DNA of 12,374 nt, from positions 1 to 12,374 of the forward strand of contig CAJJPZ010000059.1 in NCBI GenBank assembly GCA_905193765.1, written 5' to 3'. This document shows positions 1 through 5,514 of the stretch, piece after piece (positions within the stretch are counted from its first letter, which is position 1; every line of letters starts with the position of its first letter). The DNA is from an uncultured Eubacterium sp. (GTDB lineage Bacteria; Bacillota; Clostridia; Peptostreptococcales; Anaerovoracaceae). The position numbers were made by a program, and so were the translations under genes. Below the pieces are notes generated by a model. It was given only the letters and a program-made list of their open reading frames with translations. It was not told where the DNA came from and searched no databases.

Positions 1-143
1 CATGGGGACCTGAACACTTCGATCCGGATCCGTTCGTAGAGAGACTCGCCAAGTACGAGTTCCCTGCAGGTATCAAGGAAATGGATTCAGAATACGCAGA
101 TCAGCTCAACGAAAAAGCATTCCTGGATGCAGTTGATAAATAA
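1..143 (+). CDS. C-terminal end of an unidentified protein (partial)
   Basis: The frame beginning at base 3 stays open to a TAA at 141-143 and encodes the last 46 residues of a protein that starts outside the window. The tail opens with WGPEHFDPDPFVERLAKYEF and ends in AFLDAVDK; it is acidic and aromatic with no membrane segment, so it is probably cytoplasmic. Codon use matches the neighbouring genes and a strong hairpin lies about 110 bases downstream, which supports a real gene end. I do not recognise the family. It sits just upstream of an APC-type transporter in the same direction, so it could be an enzyme acting on the imported compound, but the intervening hairpin argues that the two are separately transcribed. 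Confidence 0.6.
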   Translation, partial: WGPEHFDPDPFVERLAKYEFPAGIKEMDSEYADQLNEKAFLDAVDK

Positions 144-251
144 AAACCTCAGATCATGAAAAACCCCGCAGGGAGATGAGAGTTTTGCAGTGACAACCTC
201 CTTCTCACAGATCGTCTTCCTGCGGTCTGATCAGGCAGATACTTGCAGAAT

Positions 252-290
252 CGGTGCGGAGCCGCATATCTTGCCGGCTCCGCACCGGCT
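252..290 (+). terminator. Rho-independent-type hairpin after the first gene
   Basis: Bases 252-264 (CGGTGCGGAGCCG) pair perfectly with 275-287 (CGGCTCCGCACCG) around a 10-base loop, giving a 13-bp GC-rich stem. It is followed only by CTTTAT rather than a long T run, so termination efficiency is uncertain. It lies between the partial gene ending at 143 and the permease start at 418. Confidence 0.65.
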
Positions 291-417
291 TTATCAGAAC
301 GCTGATACCGTAACGCCACATAGCCGCACACCGGAATATGCCCGGAAACGCGACCATAAAGCAGTCACGGTACAGACCTCTGATCCTGCAAGGGTAATAG
401 AAAGGAAACTGGCTGTT

Positions 418-1887
418 ATGTCAAAGAAAAAATCGAAGATATCCGTCTTCGCGCTGGTCATGATGATATGCGTCACTGTTGCCGGCGGCGGATTCGGCAT
501 CGAAGACCTTGTCGGTTCCGTGGGACCCGGAATGACAATGCTGGTCTTCATACTCATACCATTCGTATGGTCACTGCCATTCGGACTTTCATCTGCAGAG
601 CTCTCATCTGCATATCCTGAGGACGGCGGCATGTACACCTGGGCAAAAAATGGGCTCGGTGAAAAAGCCGGCTTTGTCAGCGGCTGGTGCTACACCATCG
701 CAGGCTTCGTAGAACCTGCCACATTCGCAGTACTCAGCGCCAATTACATGAAAATGCTTCTCCCGATAAAAGTAGACGCCTTCGTTTACTGGTGTCTCTG
801 CGCCGCACTTATAATAATTTTCGCTATCATAAACATCATCGGGATCAAGCTCGTAAGCAATCTGGCAACCGTTATCACTTTGCTTTGCATAATCCCGTTC
901 ATAATACTGGTGGTGCTGTCGCTTACAGACATCAAATACAGTCCCGTTGAACCGATGATACCTGAAAACATGTCGTTCTTACAGGCAGCAGGTCAGGGTC
1001 TCCTGATCGGTATATGGTTCAACACAGGATTCGAGACCATCTCCACCATGTCCGGTGATATCGAGAACGGCTCGCGCAAAGTCCCTAAGGCCATCGTACT
1101 TGCAATACCTATCATATCCGTGATATACATCCTCTGGGTAATGCCTGCACTGGCCGCTGTAGGGCACTGGCAGGACTGGTCATCAGAAGGCCCGCTTTCC
1201 TTCGTTGAAGTAGGCAGCATCGTAGGCGGTGCTCCGCTGAGATGGGCATTCGTGGCAGCAGGAAGCCTTGCCAGCATGATGATCCTTTGCGAATACATAC
1301 TGGCATATGCATACCTGATGAAATCCTTCAGTGAGAAAGGTCAGTTCTTCAAGGTCTTCTCCAAAGAGCACAAGAAGTTCAAGACACCTTACATGGCGAT
1401 CATAATACTGTCCGTGGTCAGCATCGGCCTTTGCTCATCAGGAAGCTTCATCGCTTTCGTAGGCATCGCATCGATACTCTACGCTGTACCGGTCATCATG
1501 ATGTTCATCGCCAATATCAAACTGAGGATCAAGCAGCCTGACCTGAAGCTGGATTTCAAAGTACCTATACCGAACAAGGCATACATCGTATATCTTTGTT
1601 TCCCTATAGTCATCTACGGAGCAAGTATCTTCGCAGACAACTGGATCGTAGGCCTGGGACTGGCAGCAACATCCATACCGGCGTATATCTTCTTCAAGAA
1701 AATTTACCGCGGCGGACGCTACTGGGAGGAATGCCACAGACGTTCAAGCCTGGAGGCCGCAGCTGAAGACGCCGAAACTGCAAGAGAAGCGTTCAGGATA
1801 GTACCTGAGGAAAGCTTCATCGAAAGCGAACCATCCGATGCAGCTGCATCAGAGAACAAGCCGGACACAGACATGCTTACCGACTGA
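418..1887 (+). CDS. APC-superfamily amino acid/amine permease
   Basis: A 489-residue polytopic membrane protein of the amino acid-polyamine-organocation superfamily, closest in feel to the glutamate:GABA antiporter/YjeM group. The ATG at 418 follows AAAGGAAA at 401-408; an open frame extends back to 190 but runs through the upstream hairpin and encodes nothing conserved. The N-terminus has the first-helix glycine-rich signature AGGGFGIEDLVG (residues about 22-33), followed by FGLSSAELSSAYPEDGGMYTW, a typical APC TM2 and loop region. A second hallmark, WFNTGFETISTMSGDIENG, lies in the middle. About twelve hydrophobic segments can be counted. The last about 55 residues form an acidic, Ala/Glu-rich cytoplasmic tail that the family usually lacks or keeps short. 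Substrate cannot be read from the sequence; neighbours give no clear clue. It appears monocistronic, with a strong terminator 70 bases downstream. Confidence 0.9.
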   Translation: MSKKKSKISVFALVMMICVTVAGGGFGIEDLVGSVGPGMTMLVFILIPFVWSLPFGLSSAELSSAYPEDGGMYTWAKNGLGEKAGFVSGWCYTIAGFVEPATFAVLSANYMKMLLPIKVDAFVYWCLCAALIIIFAIINIIGIKLVSNLATVITLLCIIPFIILVVLSLTDIKYSPVEPMIPENMSFLQAAGQGLLIGIWFNTGFETISTMSGDIENGSRKVPKAIVLAIPIISVIYILWVMPALAAVGHWQDWSSEGPLSFVEVGSIVGGAPLRWAFVAAGSLASMMILCEYILAYAYLMKSFSEKGQFFKVFSKEHKKFKTPYMAIIILSVVSIGLCSSGSFIAFVGIASILYAVPVIMMFIANIKLRIKQPDLKLDFKVPIPNKAYIVYLCFPIVIYGASIFADNWIVGLGLAATSIPAYIFFKKIYRGGRYWEECHRRSSLEAAAEDAETAREAFRIVPEESFIESEPSDAAASENKPDTDMLTD

Positions 1888-1956
1888 CATTGATATAACT
1901 TCTTCTAATATAAAACTTCTGACATAAAATATGACACTCACTTAGTACATAATTTG

Positions 1957-2003
1957 ATCCCCCTGCAGCAGACTGACCGGCTGCAGGGGGATTTCAGTTT
2001 TTT
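1957..2003 (+). terminator. Terminator of the APC permease
   Basis: Bases 1957-1968 (ATCCCCCTGCAG) are a perfect inverted match to 1981-1992 (CTGCAGGGGGAT): a 12-bp stem with a 12-base loop, followed by TTCAGTTTTTTG. The placement 70 bases after the permease stop fits an intrinsic terminator. Confidence 0.85.
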
Positions 2004-2234
2004 GAACTGGTTCTTAAACTGCGGTGGAGCCGTGGAGCACTGACAGTACTGGCAGTGTCGTCTGATCCGGGCGGCTCGAAAGCCGGGATACGCTCATACG
2101 CCGGAAGTCCCCGGTCCAGCCCGGATCTCATCACGATACCACATCCCACCGCCTGCAGAGACGGCGGCTAACACCCGGCACACAGCTGTATCCGCTCACT
2201 GTTAGTTGGCTGAGTTGGCTGATGAATTGGCGAT

Positions 2235-2271
2235 GGTAGAGAAATCGGGACTTTTTCTGATTTTTCCTACC
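2235..2271 (+). repeat. 37-base hairpin repeat, copy A
   Basis: Begins GGTAGAGAAATCGG and ends GATTTTTCCTACC, so its ends fold back on each other (GGTAG with CTACC, GAAATC with GATTT..C). It is exactly as long as copies B and C and shares the frame GTAGAG, TCGG, C-TTTTT and terminal CCTACC with the reverse complement of copy C. The arm that differs from C (AAA against TTT) is matched by a change on the opposite arm. Confidence 0.6.
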
Positions 2272-2317
2272 CTGCCTGCAAGAGATCAGGCAACGCCGGA
2301 TGTTCCACGCAGATATA

Positions 2318-2354
2318 AGTAGAGTTTTGCGGCTTCGGGCACTGAAATCCTACC
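2318..2354 (+). repeat. 37-base hairpin repeat, copy B
   Basis: Begins AGTAGAGTTTTGCGG and ends TGAAATCCTACC. The first 11 bases are identical to copy C read in reverse complement. It is preceded at 2300-2309 by ATGTTCCACG, a decamer that also precedes copy C on the opposite strand, so the homologous unit is larger than 37 bases. Confidence 0.6.
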
Positions 2355-2421
2355 ATTACTTGCAATGTTCCCTGCTGTCGCGTCCCCATCCGTCATATCA
2401 TCAGGCGTGAATCTGCCCGGC

Positions 2422-2458
2422 GGTAGGTTTTCACAAAAAAAGCTCCGAAAACTCTACT
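2422..2458 (-). repeat. 37-base hairpin repeat, copy C (inverted)
   Basis: On the minus strand it reads from AGTAGAGTTTTCGG to GTGAAAACCTACC. GTAG pairs with CTAC and GTTTTC with GAAAAC, with a single bulged A, giving a near-perfect 10-bp stem. The minus-strand decamer ATGTTCCACG (plus-strand 2488-2497, CGTGGAACAT) lies upstream, as for copy B. Copies B and C can therefore also pair with each other over 2300-2497. Confidence 0.6.
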
Positions 2459-2530
2459 CTCACGAATCAGAACTTCTGCCGATGACCCGTGGAACATATT
2501 GCAAAGCCGCCCGACCTGCGGTAAAATACC

Positions 2531-2580
2531 AAAAAACCGCAGCAGATCATTTTTACATATAAATAATCTGCTGCGGTTTT
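2531..2580 (-). terminator. Strong terminator, probably bidirectional
   Basis: Bases 2533-2547 (AAAACCGCAGCAGAT) are a perfect inverted match to 2566-2580 (ATCTGCTGCGGTTTT): a 15-bp stem with an 18-base A/T-rich loop. It has A residues on the left and T residues on the right, so it can end transcripts on both strands. On the minus strand it serves the secreted FN3-like gene ending at 2682. Confidence 0.85.
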
Positions 2581-2681
2581 GAATTACATTGTTTAGGATC
2601 GTATCAGCTGCGGCTCCATCTCAGGCATCATGGTATTTCGTTCCGATACGCAGGCTGCGCGATCCGTCCTGATACCAGGCC

Positions 2682-3692
2682 CTATAATATCTCCGCGAGT
2701 ACCCTTGATTTGCCGTTTTCGGATACGCACGTAACATCATAGTCTTCCGATCTGTATTCGGCGCAGAGAGATATACAGTCCAGTATGTTCCTGTCTGTTG
2801 CTGCCAGTATCTTACCTGCCGGTATGCTTCCCAGATGGACATCGACGCAGTTGCCGTATTCGTCCTCAGCTACTGTTACTTTCATACGGATCATCTTGCT
2901 GTCAGTCGGCATTATGTACTGGATAATCATCGTCTTTCCCGGCTTTACTGTCACATAACCTGTCCTGCTGGTCACTTTCTTCATCGACGATGCTGATTCG
3001 CCGTACTTCATCGTGCCTTTGTCTGCAATGAACATGTCAGCAGATCCCTTGTCGAACGTCCCGATTATCTGATCGAGGTCCGCATTTTCGCCCAGCTGCT
3101 CAAGCTTCTCCAGCCATGCTTCCACATCCTGATCACTCGCCAGCTTCAGCATGCTTTCATCACCTACAGCTCTCATGAAAGTCATGAGTTCCCCCTCCAT
3201 GTCCAGATCCAGCAGTACATTGGCATTGTTCTTATCGCTGGTGAACTTTACTTCTGCAATGATGTTTCCCTTTTCCTCGCGCACATCCATAACGCTTGTC
3301 AGCTTTGGTTTCACATTTCTGATTTTGACAGTCTTGACCTTGCTGTAGCTGCCATATACCTTGGAACTTCCGTTCCTGGCATAAGCTCTGATCTTGTATG
3401 AATAGCTGGTGCCCACTGTCTGCTTGCCTGTAGTATAGCTAAGTGTCTTCGCAGATGTCACGGTCTTGATCCTGGCATAGCTGCCTGTGCCTGCCTTCCT
3501 GTAGATCTCATATCCGTTTACCGTTCCGCTGCCTTTCTTCCATTTGATTACGGTCTTGGTTGACGTTGTGCTCTGTGAGCATTTCGTTACCGTCGGCGCG
3601 CCCGGCTTCGATGCGGCTGACGCCACGCCCGGTATGCACGCCAGCATCATAGCCAGGATCGTCATCACTGCGATAGTTCTGATTTTCTTCAT
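2682..3692 (-). CDS. Secreted fibronectin type III-like protein
   Basis: A 336-residue exported protein. The ATG at 3692 is preceded by GGGAGGAAACC, an excellent ribosome site, so the 34 codons open upstream are not used. Residues 1-26 are a signal peptide (MKKIRT, hydrophobic core, VASA then AS). Residues about 32-125 look like a fibronectin type III domain: PGAPTVTK, IKWKKGSGTVNGYEIYRKAG, SYSYKIRAYARNG, then YGSYSKVKTVKI, the strand pattern seen in many Clostridia surface proteins. The remaining about 210 residues form a less familiar domain with a charged segment (about 190-230) and no cell-wall anchor, LPXTG or membrane anchor, so it may be released or loosely wall-bound. Function unknown; adhesion, binding or envelope sensing are possible. 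It is a single-gene unit with its own promoter and terminator. Confidence 0.8.
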   Translation of the reverse strand: MKKIRTIAVMTILAMMLACIPGVASAASKPGAPTVTKCSQSTTSTKTVIKWKKGSGTVNGYEIYRKAGTGSYARIKTVTSAKTLSYTTGKQTVGTSYSYKIRAYARNGSSKVYGSYSKVKTVKIRNVKPKLTSVMDVREEKGNIIAEVKFTSDKNNANVLLDLDMEGELMTFMRAVGDESMLKLASDQDVEAWLEKLEQLGENADLDQIIGTFDKGSADMFIADKGTMKYGESASSMKKVTSRTGYVTVKPGKTMIIQYIMPTDSKMIRMKVTVAEDEYGNCVDVHLGSIPAGKILAATDRNILDCISLCAEYRSEDYDVTCVSENGKSRVLAEIL

Positions 3693-3742
3693 TGGTTTCC
3701 TCCCTTGAGTCTCATTCTCTGTTATCGGTTCTCTGACCTGTC

Positions 3743-3758
3743 GGCGTCCGCGGACGCC
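3743..3758. repeat. 16-bp perfect palindrome in the FN3 gene leader
   Basis: GGCGTCCGCGGACGCC reads the same on both strands. It sits about 50 bases upstream of the secreted-protein start and inside its predicted 5' leader, so it could be a regulator site or a leader hairpin. The 383-base stretch 3693-4075 has no gene; it holds this palindrome, the promoter and tandem repeat below, and the terminator at 3970-4010. Confidence 0.55.
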
Positions 3759-3844
3759 ATACCGCCGGACTGCATACGCATATAACTCCGTCACCGGTCA
3801 GTATGTATCTTGCGAATCCGCTGCAGAATCCGGCAAGTATCGTT

Positions 3845-3853
3845 ATTATACCA
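3845..3853 (-). promoter_or_regulatory. Extended -10 promoter for the secreted protein gene
   Basis: The minus strand reads TGGTATAAT here: a perfect TATAAT with the TGn extension. No good -35 hexamer lies 16-18 bases upstream; that space is filled by the 14-bp tandem repeat. Predicted start is about 146 bases upstream of the ATG at 3692. Confidence 0.55.
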
Positions 3854-3854
3854 T

Positions 3855-3882
3855 ATACCCGGCAAAATATACCCGGCAAAAT
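3855..3882 (-). repeat. Two tandem 14-bp repeats abutting the -10
   Basis: The plus strand reads ATACCCGGCAAAAT twice in succession (minus: ATTTTGCCGGGTAT twice), ending one base from the TGn of the extended -10. Identical direct repeats in the -35 position suggest paired binding sites for a transcription factor, though a replication-slippage duplication is also possible. Confidence 0.6.
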
Positions 3883-3969
3883 TACGTCATGTTTTCACGA
3901 TTTGTCAGAACCTTCTGTTTCATAGTCACGCTGCCTGCATCTGCGAGACACGACGCCGTGACGTGAGCA

Positions 3970-4010
3970 CCGTAACAAAACAGCGCAGCCGCCGTCCGGG
4001 CCGCTGCGCT
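3970..4010 (-). terminator. Terminator of the MFS remnant
   Basis: AGCGCAGC at 3982-3989 pairs with GCTGCGCT at 4003-4010; on the minus strand the stem is followed by GTTTTGTTAC. It lies about 65 bases after the stop of the transporter remnant. Both arms and the tail closely match the terminator at 7182-7238. Confidence 0.7.
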
Positions 4011-4075
4011 TTGAATTCCATATATTTACGGGAGCATAATATCCTGAAGTTACACCGCCGCTTTTACATACGGAC

Positions 4076-4637
4076 TCAGCCTGCTTTTTCATGAAGCTCT
4101 TCCGGATTTATTCTGTTTTTATAATAGAATTTCTTCGAGCAGAATATCCCTCTCAGGATCGCTGAGATGAACAGCAGTGCCGCCATCAGCAGAAATGCCG
4201 GAGTATATGAGCCTGTAAGATCGTAGATCCCGCCCACGATGGATGACCCGAAAGCCACACCTAATGCGATGAATATATTCAGGTACGCTATGAACCTGCC
4301 GATTTCCTTTTCCCCGAACATATGGTTCATCACCAGCGGGAAGATGACATTAACGGCCGGACATCCGAATCCGTAACCAAGTATCAGCACTATCACCAGC
4401 CACGGACAGCTTGGTATTGCAACAGTCGCCAGGAAAGCTATCCCGAATATCACCGATACAGCCACAGCACCTGTGCTCAGTTTGAACCTGTCACAGTACG
4501 CGCCTACGACGATCTGGCCTATGATCAGAGCCCCGAACATAAGCGAGAATACAGATGACGCCATCGTGTTGGAGAGCCCGCCAACCAAAATAGATCTTGC
4601 CATTCGAGTCGAACAACTTACTTTCTTTGTCTTTCAT
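4076..4637 (-). pseudogene. MFS transporter remnant with large internal deletion
   Basis: Two frames together give the two ends of a Major Facilitator protein. An AAAGGAG ribosome site and ATG at 4637 start MKDKESKLFDSNGKIYFGW, the usual pre-TM1 lead-in of OxlT-like transporters. Near 4578-4583 this frame is lost. The adjacent frame continues as GGLSNTMASSVFSLMFG and carries five hydrophobic segments to the TGA at 4076-4078, including AYCDRF, NHMFGEKEIGRF, GGIYDLTGSYTPAF and a basic tail; these match TM8-12 of a 12-TM family of about 400 residues. About 200 residues (TM1-7) are therefore missing and the ends are out of frame. The ribosome site and terminator are preserved, so decay looks recent. 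A TTG or internal start producing a 5-TM fragment is conceivable but unlikely to function. Confidence 0.8.
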
Positions 4638-4711
4638 TTTCTGCTCCTTTCTGCTTTTGCGATACCCCTTAGTTACTGTTTCCGACATTGTTATGGATTT
4701 CTGCCGAAATA

Positions 4712-4918
4712 TCATGAAATATCGTACACGATCACCCATCCGTCACCACCGCTGAGACATTCCCTCTGCAGGATGTCCAGCACATCGCTGATAGAACCCA
4801 CATCTGTAAGGTCTGCACTGTTCAGGAAAAATCCCGTAGGCATCACGTGAGCATGAGCATCAAACAGTCCTGGTAATACTGTCATTCCTGTATCTGCATT
4901 TTTCTGCGCCGTGATTTG
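4712..4918 (-). pseudogene. Fragment of a YtcJ-like (Amidohydro_3) amidohydrolase
   Basis: The minus-strand frame between stops at 4919-4921 and 4712-4714 encodes a recognisable piece: GMTVLPGLFDAHAHVMPTG, then FFLNSADLTDVGSISDVLDIL and GGDGWVIVYD. The DAHAHV motif is the metal-binding HxH of amidohydrolases, and the spacing to SISDVLDIL and the GW motif matches the N-terminal third of the YtcJ group (normally about 530-550 residues). No start codon with a ribosome site lies in place, the first about 40 residues are missing, and everything after residue about 60 is gone. It lies immediately upstream of, and in line with, the MFS remnant, a common hydrolase-transporter pairing. It is too short to reach the usual open-frame cut-offs and is easily missed. 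Confidence 0.75.
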
Positions 4919-4950
4919 TCATGCTAATTATGCAAAATCCCAAAAAACGG

Positions 4951-4978
4951 TTGACAAATTTTGTGAAAAAGGTACAAT
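4951..4978 (+). promoter_or_regulatory. Sigma-A type promoter of the T-box transcript
   Basis: TTGACA at 4951-4956, a 16-base spacer and TACAAT at 4973-4978. Predicted start is about 4985, just before the T-box leader. It lies only 30 bases from the edge of the amidohydrolase remnant. Confidence 0.8.
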
Positions 4979-4998
4979 TGAATATAGTTAAATAATCA

Positions 4999-5325
4999 AG
5001 GCTGTGAAGGGAACAAGTAGCATACAGGATACTGATAAGAGAGTAGCCGGTCGGTGAGAGGCGCACAGTTACTGCAATGTGAATACATCCCGGAGCTGCG
5101 CACCGAAAACTGCACGGCGATTACGATCAGACATGATGACGATATCATGACAGATCGGCTGTGGAGCCGGTAGGCTGCGACGGGAGCGCCCGATACAGCG
5201 CAAGGGGTATGATTATCCGCAGACGGATGACGTACCCGCAAAGGTTGCTGTCGCGAGACAGTGATAAAATGAGGTGGTACCGCGAAGCGAACGCTCCGCC
5301 CTCTGCAGAGGCAGGGGGCTTTTTT
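4999..5325 (+). promoter_or_regulatory. T-box riboswitch, specifier UAC (tyrosine)
   Basis: A tRNA-sensing leader that allows read-through when the cognate tRNA is uncharged. Elements in order: lower stem I GGGA (5009-5012) with TCCC (5088-5091); specifier-loop E motif AGTA (5016-5019) opposite GAA (5081-5083); specifier codon TAC at 5084-5086 followed by the usual purine A; AGAGAG at 5038-5043; distal element CGGTGAGAGGCG around 5052-5063; stem III CTGTC-gcga-GACAG at 5248-5261; and the T-box proper, ATGAGGTGGTACCGCG, at 5269-5284. The UGGU bulge (5275-5278) pairs with an NCCA tail whose discriminator is A, as in tRNA-Tyr. GAGG 5271-5274 can pair with CCTC 5300-5303, which overlaps the left arm of the terminator, so the two folds are mutually exclusive. 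The regulated gene is the acyl-CoA ligase at 5515. Reading Asn (AAT) or Thr (ACA) would need a shifted specifier and breaks the GAA motif. Confidence 0.9.
5298..5325 (+). terminator. Regulated terminator of the T-box
   Basis: GCCCTCTGC (5298-5306) pairs with GCAGGGGGC (5311-5319), nine pairs including one G-U, with an AGAG loop and six T residues at 5320-5325. It is disrupted when uncharged tRNA stabilises the antiterminator. The 189 bases from here to the ATG at 5515 show no convincing gene. Confidence 0.9.
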
Positions 5326-5514
5326 GATGTTTCCCGATCATGCCTGTTATGGCACTTCATGAGAGTCCTCACATCATGATCGACTTCGGCTGACACCGCC
5401 GGCAGAAACGTCATGATTTTCATACAGGCGCAGATCATAACGGCTGTTCCCGGCTCTGTCTATACCTGTGCCTGCTTATACAAAAAGACAATTTACGAAA
5501 GGAAATTTATCGAT

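Larger units (their letters stand above)
2020..2530. other. Gene-free, highly structured intergenic region
   Basis: No frame here shows a ribosome site plus protein-like composition; the longest open frame (2365-2562) runs into the terminator hairpin and looks random. Instead the stretch is packed with potential stems: CACTG 2038-2042 with CAGTG 2053-2057; GATCCGGGC 2064-2072 with GCCCGGATC 2119-2127 enclosing CGGCT/AGCCG (2072-2085) and CCGG/CCGG (2101-2114); CCGCC/GGCGG near 2149-2167; TGCCTG 2273-2278 with CAGGCA 2287-2292; and three copies of a 37-base hairpin described separately. A short tandem repeat, GTTGGCTGA twice, sits at 2205-2222. It may be a structured non-coding RNA, a cluster of extragenic palindromic repeats, or a decayed mobile element; no known RNA family was recognised. 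Confidence 0.5.

Noticed and set aside
190..417. N-terminal extension of the APC permease frame back to 190
   Set aside because: It crosses the 13-bp hairpin at 252-287, has no ribosome site, is hydrophilic and non-conserved in style, and the ATG at 418 has a good site and begins the normal APC N-terminus.
2235..2458. CRISPR array or integron attC sites
   Set aside because: Only three diverged copies, one inverted, with unequal gaps and no spacer regularity; no cas or integrase gene and no attC core.
2365..2562. 65-codon plus-strand open frame in the structured region
   Set aside because: No ribosome site, composition unlike protein, and its end runs through the terminator stem at 2533-2580.
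2621..2842. Second minus-strand frame overlapping the end of the secreted FN3-like gene, possible frameshifted C-terminus
   Set aside because: It ends in a plausible-looking tail (YYRAWYQDGSRSLRIGTKYH), but without an ortholog I cannot show that the protein should continue; the annotated TAG followed by the terminator is the simpler end.
5082..5088. Alternative T-box specifiers AAT (Asn) or ACA (Thr)
   Set aside because: They would displace the conserved GAA of the specifier-loop E motif that pairs opposite AGTA; UAC keeps the standard spacing and the following purine.
5326..5514. Leader peptide or small gene between the T-box terminator and the ligase
   Set aside because: Only very short ATG frames with no ribosome site; nothing resembling a coding sequence.
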